Assembly (NCBI GenBank): GCA_040429635.1
Contig: CP158972.1
Span: 2,242,001 to 2,306,000 of the forward strand
DNA: 64,000 bases
From: Tamlana crocina
Lineage (GTDB): Bacteria; Bacteroidota; Bacteroidia; Flavobacteriales; Flavobacteriaceae
Direction: 5' to 3'
The translations under genes and the position numbers were made by a program. This document shows positions 8,912 through 16,584 of the stretch, piece after piece. How positions within the stretch are numbered: the first letter of the stretch is position 1; every line of letters begins with the position of its first letter. Below the pieces are notes generated by a model. It was not told the DNA's origin. It saw only the letters and a program-made list of their open reading frames with translations, and ran no database searches.

Positions 8912-8954
8912 TGTTAATATTAAATATTTGATATTAAAAGTTAGAAGTCTCCTC

Positions 8955-9311
8955 CTAATTCTTTTGATTTTTCTTTGCCGTATTTATTGATGCAACAGTA
9001 ATGGCCAAAAGTTCTTTACCTTCACCTATTAACTTTAAAATTTCACCTTTCTGTTCTGGTAAAATCTCTTCAAAAATTTCTAACCAATAAACGCTTTCGT
9101 CAGCTTCTTCTTCTACGATTTTTAACTTATTGATAAAATCTGCCGTTGACTTTGCTCTTTGCGATGCACGATAATTGGCACCCACCGAACTCGAACTCCT
9201 AATTAATTGATTGACAAAAGCATTATATTCTCTCGATTTTGGAACTTTAAAACAAAACGTCCAACAATCTAAAGCAAACCTTTTTGTTCTTTCAATTAAT
9301 TGATTTTTCAT
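8955..9311 (-). CDS. Four-helix-bundle (23S IVS-type) protein inserted in the his operon
   Basis: A 118-residue protein of the four-helix-bundle family TIGR02436, first known from ORFs in intervening sequences of 23S rRNA genes. Typical features are the N-terminal [18 protein letters not shown], then [21 protein letters not shown] and the acidic helix [21 protein letters not shown]. The family function is not established. It sits between hisH (14-bp gap) and hisA (43-bp gap) on the same strand, so it is read with the operon although unrelated to histidine synthesis. This looks like a cargo gene insertion. Confidence 0.88.
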   Translation of the reverse strand: MKNQLIERTKRFALDCWTFCFKVPKSREYNAFVNQLIRSSSSVGANYRASQRAKSTADFINKLKIVEEEADESVYWLEIFEEILPEQKGEILKLIGEGKELLAITVASINTAKKNQKN

Positions 9312-9325
9312 TAAACTTTTAATAT

Positions 9326-9919
9326 TTAACCTTTAACATCTAACTTTAAAAAGTTCTTTAATATTTTAGCGCCCTCGTTACCACTTTTTTCTGGGTGGAA
9401 TTGTACACCATAAAAATTATTGTGTTGCAATGCCGAAGCGTAATTGATACCATAATCGGTTTTGGCGATAGTCTCATCGCAGTGTTCTGCGTAGTAACTG
9501 TGCACCAAATACATGTATTCGTTTTCGTTGATACCCTTAAATAAATCGGATTTTAATTCTTTAATCACGTTCCAGCCCATCTGAGGCACTTTCACATCAT
9601 TCGAAAAGCGTTTTACGTTGGTTTGAAAAATACCCAAACCTTCAGTGTCACCTTCTTCGGTATGCTTGCACAGTAACTGCATGCCCAAACAGATTCCTAA
9701 AACGGGCTGTTTTAAAGTAGGAATGAGTGTATCTAAGCCGCTTTCCTTTAGCATTTTCATAGCCGAACTGGCTTCCCCAACACCTGGAAAAATCACTTTG
9801 TCGGCCGATTTTATTTCTTCAGGATTGTTGGATAATATCGCATCAACCCCCAATCGCCTAAAAGCGAATTGAATACTTTTGATGTTTCCCGCTCCGTAAT
9901 CAATAATTACTAATTTCAT
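9326..9919 (-). CDS. hisH: Imidazole glycerol phosphate synthase glutaminase subunit (HisH)
   Basis: Class I glutamine amidotransferase that supplies ammonia to HisF. The catalytic triad is visible: C77 in LGICLGMQLL, and H175 with E177 in VQFHPEKSG. The HisH-specific segment VPQMGWN at about residues 111-117 is also present. The length of 197 residues is typical. The spacer upstream (9920-9984) contains degenerate TTGTTG-type repeats and no further gene. Confidence 0.96.
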   Translation of the reverse strand: MKLVIIDYGAGNIKSIQFAFRRLGVDAILSNNPEEIKSADKVIFPGVGEASSAMKMLKESGLDTLIPTLKQPVLGICLGMQLLCKHTEEGDTEGLGIFQTNVKRFSNDVKVPQMGWNVIKELKSDLFKGINENEYMYLVHSYYAEHCDETIAKTDYGINYASALQHNNFYGVQFHPEKSGNEGAKILKNFLKLDVKG

Positions 9920-9984
9920 TTCTATTTGTTGTTGGTTGCTAGTTGTTTGTTGCTGTTTGTTGACTGTACAAAAGCAAATAAATA

Positions 9985-11121
9985 TTACAGCATCCCTTTT
10001 GTTGATGGTAAAAACATTTTGTTGGCATCACGTTTTACCGCCATTTTCATTGCTTTGGCAAAAGCTTTAAAAATGCCTTCAATTTTATGGTGCTCATTTA
10101 CGCCCTCTGCTTTTATATTTAAATTACATTTAGCCCCATCGGTAAACGATTTAAACAAATGGAAAAACATTTCTGTGGGCATATCGCCGATTTTTTCGCG
10201 CTTAAATTCGGCATCCCATTCCAACCAATTTCTTCCTCCAAAATCTACCGCCACTTGCGCTAGGCAGTCGTCCATGGGCAAACAGAATCCGTAACGTTCA
10301 ATTCCTAATTTATTTCCTAAAGCTTTGTTGAACAATTCGCCCAAAGCAATCATGGTATCTTCAATAGTGTGGTGCTCGTCCACCTCCAAGTCCCCATTCA
10401 CTTTAATAGTCAAGTCCATTGCGCCATGTCTACCAATTTGATCAAGCATGTGGTCGAAAAATGATAATCCGGTATCGATATCATTTTTTCCCGAACCATC
10501 TAAATTCAATTTGATATAAATTTGGGTTTCGTTGGTATTACGGGTAATTTCTGCAACTCTATCGTTAAGTTTTAAAAACTCGTAAATTTCTTGCCAATCG
10601 GTGCTGGTCAAAGCGATACAATTTAGAATGTCTTGCTTATCTGTTTCTATTTCATCGGCACCCAATTCTGGATCTTCAGATAGATAGATTCCTTTAGCGC
10701 CCAAGTTTTTGGCCAACTCCATGTCGGTAATTCGATCGCCCAAAACAAACGAATTTTCCAAATCGTATTCTTCCGAAAAATACTTCGTCAATAGTCCGGT
10801 TCTTGGTTTACGCGTGGGCGCATTTTCATGCGGAAATGTTTTGTCGATGAAGATTTCAGAAAACTCAACGCCTTCCTTCTTAAACGCATTGATGATTTTA
10901 TTTTGCGCCGGCCAAAAGGTGTCTTCCGGAAACGAATCGGTTCCCAGCCCGTCTTGATTGGTCACCATAACGAGTTCAAAATCCAATTCAGCAGCAATTT
11001 TTGCCATGTATTGAAACACTTTTGGGTAAAATTCCAGCTTTTCTAAACTATCCAATTGATAATCTACTGGTGGTTCTAAAACCAATGTGCCGTCGCGATC
11101 TATAAATAGTACTTTTTTCAT
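9985..11121 (-). CDS. hisB: Bifunctional histidinol-phosphatase / imidazoleglycerol-phosphate dehydratase (HisB)
   Basis: Catalyses IGP dehydration and histidinol-phosphate hydrolysis. Residues ~1-165 form a HAD phosphatase with D8 and D10 of [10 protein letters not shown], then [10 protein letters not shown], and [18 protein letters not shown]. Residues ~190-378 form the dehydratase, with [32 protein letters not shown] and the second histidine motif [16 protein letters not shown] that together bind manganese. The 378-residue fused form is standard in many flavobacteria and enterobacteria. Confidence 0.96.
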   Translation of the reverse strand: MKKVLFIDRDGTLVLEPPVDYQLDSLEKLEFYPKVFQYMAKIAAELDFELVMVTNQDGLGTDSFPEDTFWPAQNKIINAFKKEGVEFSEIFIDKTFPHENAPTRKPRTGLLTKYFSEEYDLENSFVLGDRITDMELAKNLGAKGIYLSEDPELGADEIETDKQDILNCIALTSTDWQEIYEFLKLNDRVAEITRNTNETQIYIKLNLDGSGKNDIDTGLSFFDHMLDQIGRHGAMDLTIKVNGDLEVDEHHTIEDTMIALGELFNKALGNKLGIERYGFCLPMDDCLAQVAVDFGGRNWLEWDAEFKREKIGDMPTEMFFHLFKSFTDGAKCNLNIKAEGVNEHHKIEGIFKAFAKAMKMAVKRDANKMFLPSTKGML

Positions 11122-11138
11122 GCTAAAGCCCCTCCTAA

Positions 11139-11178
11139 CCTCCCCATTTCGACTGCGCTCAATGCAAGCTCGGGGAGG
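11139..11178. repeat. REP-like hairpin, copy A (hisB-hisC spacer)
   Basis: The core TTCGACTGCGCTCA at 11148-11161 recurs in two other his spacers. Here it is enclosed by CAT/ATG and further by a perfect 7-bp stem, CCTCCCC at 11139-11145 with GGGGAGG at 11172-11178. Similar short hairpins are dispersed in intergenic regions of Flavobacteriaceae genomes (general knowledge, not checked here). Confidence 0.7.
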
Positions 11179-11207
11179 AACTTTTACTCGGGTGTGTAAA
11201 AGTTAGT

Positions 11208-12254
11208 TTATTTTAATTCTTTTAAAGCTTTTATCAATTCCTCATTCTCATTCGTCGTTCCCACGGTAAAACGCAGTGTGTTTTCACAAAGCGGCTGGGT
11301 GGTTCTGTTTCTAATTACAATACCTTTTTTCAGCAACTCATTGTATCGTTTTGTCGCATCATCTACCCGCGCTAAAACAAAATTTGCTTCGGTTGGAAAA
11401 ATGGTTTCGACAAAACTAATGGTTTTAAGCGCTTCAATTAGTTTTGCTCTTTCGTTTAATACTGAATTCACCTCAGAACTAACGGCATCTAAATCTGAAA
11501 CACGCTCCAAAGCTCTTTTTTGAGTTAATTCGTTAACGTTGTATGGCGGTTTAATTTTATTTAAAACGGAAACAATTTCTGCGGAAGCATAACAAAGTCC
11601 CAAACGTACCCCTGCCAAACCATAAGCTTTGGAGAGGGTTTGGGTAACAATTAAGTTGGGGTAATTTGATAATTCTGAAATCCAACTTTCTTGATTCGAA
11701 AAATCGATATACGCCTCGTCAATAACAACCAAACCATTAAACTTTTCAAGCAGGGTTTTGATTTTTTCTGAAGCAATGACATTACCCGTTGGATTATTTG
11801 GTGAGCAAATAAATAACAATTTTGAATTATTGTCAATCGCCTTTAAAATCGCATCAACATCGGGCTGAAAATCGACATTCAACTCTACCTTACGCTCTTC
11901 AATTTCATTAAGATTTGCAAGCACTGTGTACATCCCATAAGTAGGCGGCAAAGTAATGATGTTATCTATTTTTGGGTCGCAAAATGCCCTGAATAATAAA
12001 TCTAAAACTTCATCGCTGCCATTTCCGAGTAAGATTTGATCTTCGGAAACGTTTTTTTGCTCTGCCAAAACCGCTTTCAATCGACGTTGCAGCGGATCAG
12101 GATAACGATTAATCCCTGTTTCAAACGGGTTTTCATTAGCATCTAAAAAAATCATTTTAGAGCCGTCTGAAACGTATTCGTCACGTGCGGAACTGTAAGC
12201 CTTCATGGCTTTTACATTCTCGCGAATTATATTTTGTAAATTGAATTTATTCAT
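11208..12254 (-). CDS. hisC: Histidinol-phosphate aminotransferase (HisC)
   Basis: PLP-dependent class I/II aminotransferase converting imidazole acetol phosphate to histidinol phosphate. Visible features are LDANENPFETGINRYPDP, the LLGNGSDEVLDLL turn, FICSPNNPTGN, VVIDEAYIDF and the PLP lysine K209 in TQTLSKAYGLAGVRLG. The C-terminal arginine region LCENTLRFTVGT is present. Length 348 is normal. Spacers with hairpin repeats lie on both sides, so the gene is not translationally coupled. Confidence 0.96.
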   Translation of the reverse strand: MNKFNLQNIIRENVKAMKAYSSARDEYVSDGSKMIFLDANENPFETGINRYPDPLQRRLKAVLAEQKNVSEDQILLGNGSDEVLDLLFRAFCDPKIDNIITLPPTYGMYTVLANLNEIEERKVELNVDFQPDVDAILKAIDNNSKLLFICSPNNPTGNVIASEKIKTLLEKFNGLVVIDEAYIDFSNQESWISELSNYPNLIVTQTLSKAYGLAGVRLGLCYASAEIVSVLNKIKPPYNVNELTQKRALERVSDLDAVSSEVNSVLNERAKLIEALKTISFVETIFPTEANFVLARVDDATKRYNELLKKGIVIRNRTTQPLCENTLRFTVGTTNENEELIKALKELK

Positions 12255-12322
12255 TTCTCTAGTGCCGTCCCGATAATTATCCGGCTATTTTAGCATCTTA
12301 AAATTTTAGTGCCAATATTTAT

Positions 12323-12344
12323 AGGCTTCGACTGCGCTCAGCCT
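12323..12344. repeat. REP-like hairpin, copy B (hisC-hisD spacer)
   Basis: Core TTCGACTGCGCTCA at 12327-12340 enclosed by complementary flanks AGGC (12323-12326) and GCCT (12341-12344). The flanks differ from the other two copies but still pair with each other. Confidence 0.7.
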
Positions 12345-12360
12345 GACATAGTAAAACGTT

Positions 12361-13644
12361 TTACTTTAAATCTTTTAATCGAATACTCACGGCATTTCTA
12401 TGCGCCTGTAAACCTTCGGCCTCTGCCATGAGTTCAATGGTTTCTCCGATATTAAAAATACCTTCCTTTGATATTTTTTGGAAGGTCATACTCTTTTGAA
12501 AACTATCTAGATTCACCCCCGAATACGCTTTGCTAAATCCGTTGGTGGGTAAAGTATGGTTGGTGCCCGATGCGTAATCGCCAGCACTTTCGGGTGTGTA
12601 ATTGCCTATAAATACAGAGCCGGCATTACTGATGCCATTTACATACAAATCTTCATTTTGGCTACAAACGATAAAATGCTCTGGGCCATATTCGTCAATC
12701 ATTTCAAGGGCCGTTTCATCATTTCTGACATAAATCAGTTTTGAATTAGCTATTGCCTTTTCAGCAATGGCTTTACGTGGCAACACATTCAGTTGTGTTT
12801 CAACTTCTTTGGAAACGTTTTCAATCAACGCGTTCGATGTCGATACCAAAATCACTTGACTATCTGTACCGTGTTCGGCTTGACTCAACAGATCAGAAGC
12901 GATATAAGCGGCGTTTGCAGAATCGTCGGCCACAACCAATAGCTCGCTAGGCCCGGCAGGCATGTCGATAGCCACACCAAATTTAGTAGCCAATTGTTTG
13001 GCAACGGTAACAAACTGGTTACCCGGACCAAATATTTTATAAACTTGTGGGATGGATTCTGTGCCGAAAGTGAGTCCGGAAATAGCTTGAATTCCCCCTA
13101 CTTTTATGATTTTTGTAACCCCACAAAGATGTGCGGCAAACAAAATTTCTGGCGCCAAATCCCCTTTTTTATTGGGTGGTGAGCACAGAACAATCTCTTT
13201 ACAGCCGGCTATTTGAGCTGGTACGGTCAACATTAAAACGGTTGAAAATAAAGGGGCGGTCCCGCCAGGAATGTACAAGCCCACTTTTTGAATGGGACGT
13301 TTCTCTTGCCAGCACAGAACCCCGTTGGTGGTTTCAACTTCAACCTTTTCGGTTTTTTGGGCACGGTGAAAAGCCTCAATGTTTTGTTTGGCCTGATTTA
13401 TGGCTTTTTTAAGGTTTTCAGGTACTTGGGTAATAGCTTCCTGTATTTCAGCTTCCGAAACTACATTATTGTTTAAAGCGATGCCATCAAATTTTTCGGT
13501 ATATGCTTTTATAGCTTTATCGCCATTCTCACGCACTTCCGCAAACACCTCATTAACGATACCTTCAATATCGCCAACGGTTTGCGTAGGCCGTTTTAAA
13601 ATATCGGCCCAAGTATTTTTATTTGGATTATTAATTATTTGCAT
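12361..13644 (-). CDS. hisD: Histidinol dehydrogenase (HisD)
   Basis: NAD- and zinc-dependent enzyme that oxidises L-histidinol to histidine, the last two steps of the pathway. Recognisable segments are LYIPGGTAPLFSTVLMLTVP, KIFGPGNQFVTVAKQ, AIDMPAGPSELLVVADD, AEHGTDSQVILV, and the catalytic Glu-His pair in DEYGPEHFIVC; the C-terminal ASGTNHTLPT loop supplies further ligands. The 427-residue length is normal. It is second in the operon after hisG, with a 121-bp spacer that contains a hairpin repeat. Confidence 0.97.
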   Translation of the reverse strand: MQIINNPNKNTWADILKRPTQTVGDIEGIVNEVFAEVRENGDKAIKAYTEKFDGIALNNNVVSEAEIQEAITQVPENLKKAINQAKQNIEAFHRAQKTEKVEVETTNGVLCWQEKRPIQKVGLYIPGGTAPLFSTVLMLTVPAQIAGCKEIVLCSPPNKKGDLAPEILFAAHLCGVTKIIKVGGIQAISGLTFGTESIPQVYKIFGPGNQFVTVAKQLATKFGVAIDMPAGPSELLVVADDSANAAYIASDLLSQAEHGTDSQVILVSTSNALIENVSKEVETQLNVLPRKAIAEKAIANSKLIYVRNDETALEMIDEYGPEHFIVCSQNEDLYVNGISNAGSVFIGNYTPESAGDYASGTNHTLPTNGFSKAYSGVNLDSFQKSMTFQKISKEGIFNIGETIELMAEAEGLQAHRNAVSIRLKDLK

Positions 13645-13720
13645 TGAAACCTCTCTTTTTCAATTCCACGAAGGTGAAAATCTTTTAAAGTTATAAAGCT
13701 AAAAATGAGATTCTAAAAAG

Positions 13721-13742
13721 ACACTTCGACTGCGCTCAGTGT
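13721..13742. repeat. REP-like hairpin, copy C (hisD-hisG spacer)
   Basis: Core TTCGACTGCGCTCA at 13725-13738 enclosed by complementary flanks ACAC (13721-13724) and GTGT (13739-13742). Same core as copies A and B with different, self-complementary flanks. Confidence 0.7.
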
Positions 13743-13765
13743 GACAATTCAGAATAAAAAACTAA

Positions 13766-14623
13766 TTACAGCACCATTTTTTCAATTGGGCAAACCAAAA
13801 TCCCTTGAGCGCCTTTAGCTTTTAAATCGTCAATAACTTCCCAGAATTCGTTTTTATTGATTACCGAATGGATTGAGCTCCACCCCTCTTCGGCCAAAGG
13901 CAATACGGTTGGGCTTTTCATTCCCGGTAAAATATCAATAATATCCTGAACCTTATCATTCGGAGCATTAAGCAAAACATACTTGGAACTTCTTCCTTTT
14001 AAAACCGACTGGATCCTAAACTGAATTTTATCTAAAATAGCTTGTTTTTCAGCGCTCAACACAGGTGAAACCGCCAAAACAGCTTCCGATTTCAAAATGG
14101 TCTCTACCTCTTTCAAGTTGTTTTTAAACAAGGTACTGCCGCTCGATACAATATCGACAATAGCATCTGCCAAACCAATATTTGGTGCAATTTCAACCGA
14201 ACCATTAATAATGTGCAAATTGGCATTGACATTGTTTTTATCTAAAAACGATTGTACGGTATTTGGGTACGATGTTGCGATACGCTTACCTTCCAAATCT
14301 TTGATGCCATTATAGTTATCGCCCTTTGGTACGGCTATACAAACGCGGCAACTAGAAAAGCCAAGCTTTTCAACCACATTAATACCTTCTCCTTTTTCTA
14401 CCAAAACGTTTTCGCCTATAATCGCGGCATCAACCACACCATCCTTTAAATACTGCGGAATATCGCCATTTCGTAAGTAAAACACTTCGACTGGAAACCC
14501 TTTTGCCGAAGCTTTTAATTGATCAATTCCGTTATCGATATAAATACCGATGTCTTTTAAAATTTGCATCGAGTCTTCGTTTAACCTACCCGATTTTTGT
14601 ACTGCAACTCTTAATTTGTTCAT
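13766..14623 (-). CDS. hisG: ATP phosphoribosyltransferase, long form (HisG)
   Basis: Catalyses the committed first step of histidine synthesis, condensing ATP and PRPP. The 285-residue length indicates the long form with a C-terminal ACT-like regulatory domain, so no HisZ is needed and feedback inhibition by histidine is expected. Visible motifs are VAVQKSGRLNEDSMQIL, VDAAIIGENVLVEKG, SYPNTVQSFL, and ADAIVDIVSSGSTLFKNNL near the PRPP site; KGAQGILVCPIEKMVL ends the regulatory domain. It is first in the operon and lies just downstream of the leader attenuator. Confidence 0.97.
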   Translation of the reverse strand: MNKLRVAVQKSGRLNEDSMQILKDIGIYIDNGIDQLKASAKGFPVEVFYLRNGDIPQYLKDGVVDAAIIGENVLVEKGEGINVVEKLGFSSCRVCIAVPKGDNYNGIKDLEGKRIATSYPNTVQSFLDKNNVNANLHIINGSVEIAPNIGLADAIVDIVSSGSTLFKNNLKEVETILKSEAVLAVSPVLSAEKQAILDKIQFRIQSVLKGRSSKYVLLNAPNDKVQDIIDILPGMKSPTVLPLAEEGWSSIHSVINKNEFWEVIDDLKAKGAQGILVCPIEKMVL

Positions 14624-14683
14624 TTCTTTAATTTAAAAGGTTATCCGTTTACGGGATAGATTCCCGTTTTCACGGGAATGAAA

Positions 14684-14712
14684 AAACCCGTTCGATTGTC
14701 TCAAACGGGTTT
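14684..14712 (-). terminator. Attenuator terminator of the his operon
   Basis: Perfect 9-bp stem with arms 14684-14692 and 14704-14712 around an 11-base loop. On the minus strand it reads AAACCCGTT then AACGGGTTTTTT, so the stem ends in a T-run. It lies 61 bp upstream of hisG and 29 bp past the stop of the His-rich leader peptide. Confidence 0.85.
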
Positions 14713-14756
14713 AAAATATGTTGAATTTATTCAATACATCTTCACTTCGCTTGAGA
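14699..14756 (-). promoter_or_regulatory. his antiterminator pairing (attenuation switch)
   Basis: On the minus strand TCTCAAGCG at 14748-14756, inside the leader ORF, can pair over nine bases (one G-U) with CGTTTGAGA at 14699-14707. The second segment overlaps the 3' half of the upstream terminator arm, so the two structures exclude each other. A ribosome stalled at the His codons (14769-14783) would leave the first segment free and allow antitermination; one reaching the stop would cover it and allow termination. The pairing is read from sequence; the mechanism is inferred by analogy with trp/his attenuators. Confidence 0.65.
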
Positions 14757-14795
14757 GCCAATTTGAAAATGATGATGTGTATGAATAAAAGTCAT
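14742..14795 (-). CDS. hisL: Histidine operon leader peptide, 17 aa
   Basis: A minus-strand ORF reading MTFIHTHHHFQIGSQAK then TGA. Four of five codons between positions 5 and 9 are histidine (CAT), far above chance. It starts just after a predicted promoter and is followed by a terminator/antiterminator pair upstream of hisG, the arrangement of a ribosome-mediated attenuator. The peptide itself needs no function; its translation rate reports charged tRNA-His. It is too short for ordinary ORF calling. The symbol is used by analogy with the enterobacterial leader, not by homology. Confidence 0.85.
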   Translation of the reverse strand: MTFIHTHHHFQIGSQAK

Positions 14796-14816
14796 GTACT
14801 TTATTTTGTTGTGATG

Positions 14817-14849
14817 CAAATATCAAAAATTTATACTAAAAACACCAAA
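14817..14849 (-). promoter_or_regulatory. Probable promoter of the his operon
   Basis: On the minus strand TTTG at 14846-14849, a 21-base spacer, then GATATTTG at 14817-14824, which matches TAnnTTTG at all but the first base. Transcription would begin some 10-15 bases upstream of the leader ATG at 14795, consistent with a short leader. Confidence 0.55.
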
Positions 14850-14944
14850 TATTAAAGAGGATTCTTAAAACATTTTTTCAATATTGATATTTAGCAATAA
14901 AAATTTAAATTATTCTTAAAAGAAAAACCTAAACATTGAATTGT

Positions 14945-15760
14945 TTATTGATTTCCTAAAATGATAGGCATGCCACTATCGCCCGAACCGATAACAATCA
15001 CTTTGCTATTCGAGGATTCCGACAATTTTATGGTGGCATCAATACCTTTGTCTTGTAAAATTTTATCGGTTAGCGATGCACTTAAAATACGGTTGGCATC
15101 TGCTTTACCTTGGGCCTCGATACGCACTTTTTCGGCTTCTTTTTCAGCAGTTACCAATCTAAATTCGTACTCTAACGATTCTTGCTCCTGCTTTAATTTA
15201 CGTTCAATGGCATCTTTAATGGTTGGTGGCAGCGTTACGTCACGAACCAAAACTTCGTTCAATTGAATGTATTGGTCGTCCACAATTTTTTGGGTTTCCT
15301 CAAAAATTTCTTGTTGAATGGCATCACGCTTACTAGAATACAATTGCTCTGGCGTATAGCGCCCCACCACACTACGTGCCGCCGAACGAATGGCCGGCAA
15401 CAATACACGATCTATATATTGTTCACTTTTTTCTTGGTGCAGTTTGCCCAAATCGTTATATGAAGGCTGAAACCAAACGGAAGCCTCCAGTTTGATATCC
15501 AGCCCATTGGATGACAAGACATTCATCTTTTCCATACGCTCTTGTTGACGTACTTCATAAACATAAACTTTGTTCCAGGGCGCTACAATATGAAACCCTT
15601 CTCCCAATGGCGGCTCGTCGGTAACTACACCTCCTCCAAAAGTTTTATACAGTACGCCAGCTTCACCCGAACCTATGGTTACGGCTGATTTGGTTAAAAT
15701 GATTATTAAAACAATGGCACCGACTACAAAAGGCAGTGCTATTTTAGGTAATTTTTCCAT
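14945..15760 (-). CDS. Prohibitin / SPFH-domain membrane protein
   Basis: A 271-residue protein with an N-terminal transmembrane segment at about residues 8-26 (ALPFVVGAIVLIIILTKSA), then an SPFH/Band 7 domain (VTIGSGEAGVLYKTFGG, GFHIVAPWNKVYVYEVR, IRSAARSVVGRYTPEQL). A C-terminal helical region rich in Glu/Lys/Gln (KLKQEQESLEYEFRLVTAEK) is likely coiled coil. Prohibitins form ring scaffolds at membranes, often with FtsH-like proteases; a partner is not visible here. It lies upstream of the his operon on the same strand. Confidence 0.88.
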   Translation of the reverse strand: MEKLPKIALPFVVGAIVLIIILTKSAVTIGSGEAGVLYKTFGGGVVTDEPPLGEGFHIVAPWNKVYVYEVRQQERMEKMNVLSSNGLDIKLEASVWFQPSYNDLGKLHQEKSEQYIDRVLLPAIRSAARSVVGRYTPEQLYSSKRDAIQQEIFEETQKIVDDQYIQLNEVLVRDVTLPPTIKDAIERKLKQEQESLEYEFRLVTAEKEAEKVRIEAQGKADANRILSASLTDKILQDKGIDATIKLSESSNSKVIVIGSGDSGMPIILGNQ

Positions 15761-15805
15761 GTTATCTTTATATTAAATTAGTCAGCTGTTTTTTGTAATG
15801 TACTC

Positions 15806-16576
15806 TTAGAGCTTCCCCTGGTTTACTAATTGCCCACCATCAATGGTTAAAAGTTGCCCGGATGTGGTTTGGGCATCGACCGCCAAATAAATAACCCCCT
15901 TTGCAATATCTTCGGGCAATGAGGTTTTGTTTATTAAAGAAGCTTTTTCAATATTTTCCTTTACGGCATCATATCGTTCTCCCAAAAAGCCCTTAGTCCA
16001 TCTTGTTTGAATAAACCCGGGACAAACACCATTAACCCTGACTTCTGGTGATAGCGCATGCGCCAATGATAAGGTCATTGTTGAAAGCGCTCCTTTAGAA
16101 GCTGCATAAGCTATTGAACTCCCCACACCAGATATGGCGCTAATGGATGATATATTAACAATAGCGCCCTGGCTCTTTTTTAAGTGAGCAGAAGTAAATT
16201 TTACCATTTGATACGCTCCAACAACATTAACCTCATAAAGATCCTGAAAATCCTTTTTACTTAATCCTTCCAGATCGTTATAATCGCAAAACCTTGTGGC
16301 TCCAGCGTTATTTACCAAAGCATCAATTCTCCCAAAAGCTTGAACGGTTTCTTCAACCATTCGTTTACAGTCAGCTTCATTTGCCACATTCGCCTTGCAT
16401 AGCAATACCTCCACTCCTAGTGATTTACATGTTTTAACAACCTCTAAAGCACTGTCTTTGCTCTTAGAATAATTAACAACTACATTCCACCCTCTTTTAG
16501 CAAATTCAATACACGATGCAGCACCAACACCAGATGCCGACCCTGTAACCAAAGCTGTTTTATTTTCGTTGTCCAT
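15806..16576 (-). CDS. SDR family oxidoreductase
   Basis: A 256-residue classical short-chain dehydrogenase/reductase. It has the cofactor motif TGSASGVGAA near the N-terminus, NNAG at about residue 90, the catalytic Ser in NISSISAISG, and YAASK with the catalytic Tyr and Lys. The C-terminal RVNGVCPGFIQTRW and QLLTIDGGQ are typical. The substrate cannot be assigned; SDRs of this type reduce 3-oxoacyl or sugar substrates. It follows the VWA protein gene by 8 bp, so the two are probably co-transcribed. Confidence 0.85.
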   Translation of the reverse strand: MDNENKTALVTGSASGVGAASCIEFAKRGWNVVVNYSKSKDSALEVVKTCKSLGVEVLLCKANVANEADCKRMVEETVQAFGRIDALVNNAGATRFCDYNDLEGLSKKDFQDLYEVNVVGAYQMVKFTSAHLKKSQGAIVNISSISAISGVGSSIAYAASKGALSTMTLSLAHALSPEVRVNGVCPGFIQTRWTKGFLGERYDAVKENIEKASLINKTSLPEDIAKGVIYLAVDAQTTSGQLLTIDGGQLVNQGKL

Positions 16577-16584
16577 TAACTTTT

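Noticed and set aside
14641-14680. Second terminator between the his attenuator and hisG (TTCCCGTTTTCACGGGAA)
   Set aside because: A good 7-bp hairpin at 14661-14678, but on the minus strand it is not followed by a T-run; it looks like a dispersed spacer hairpin rather than a terminator.
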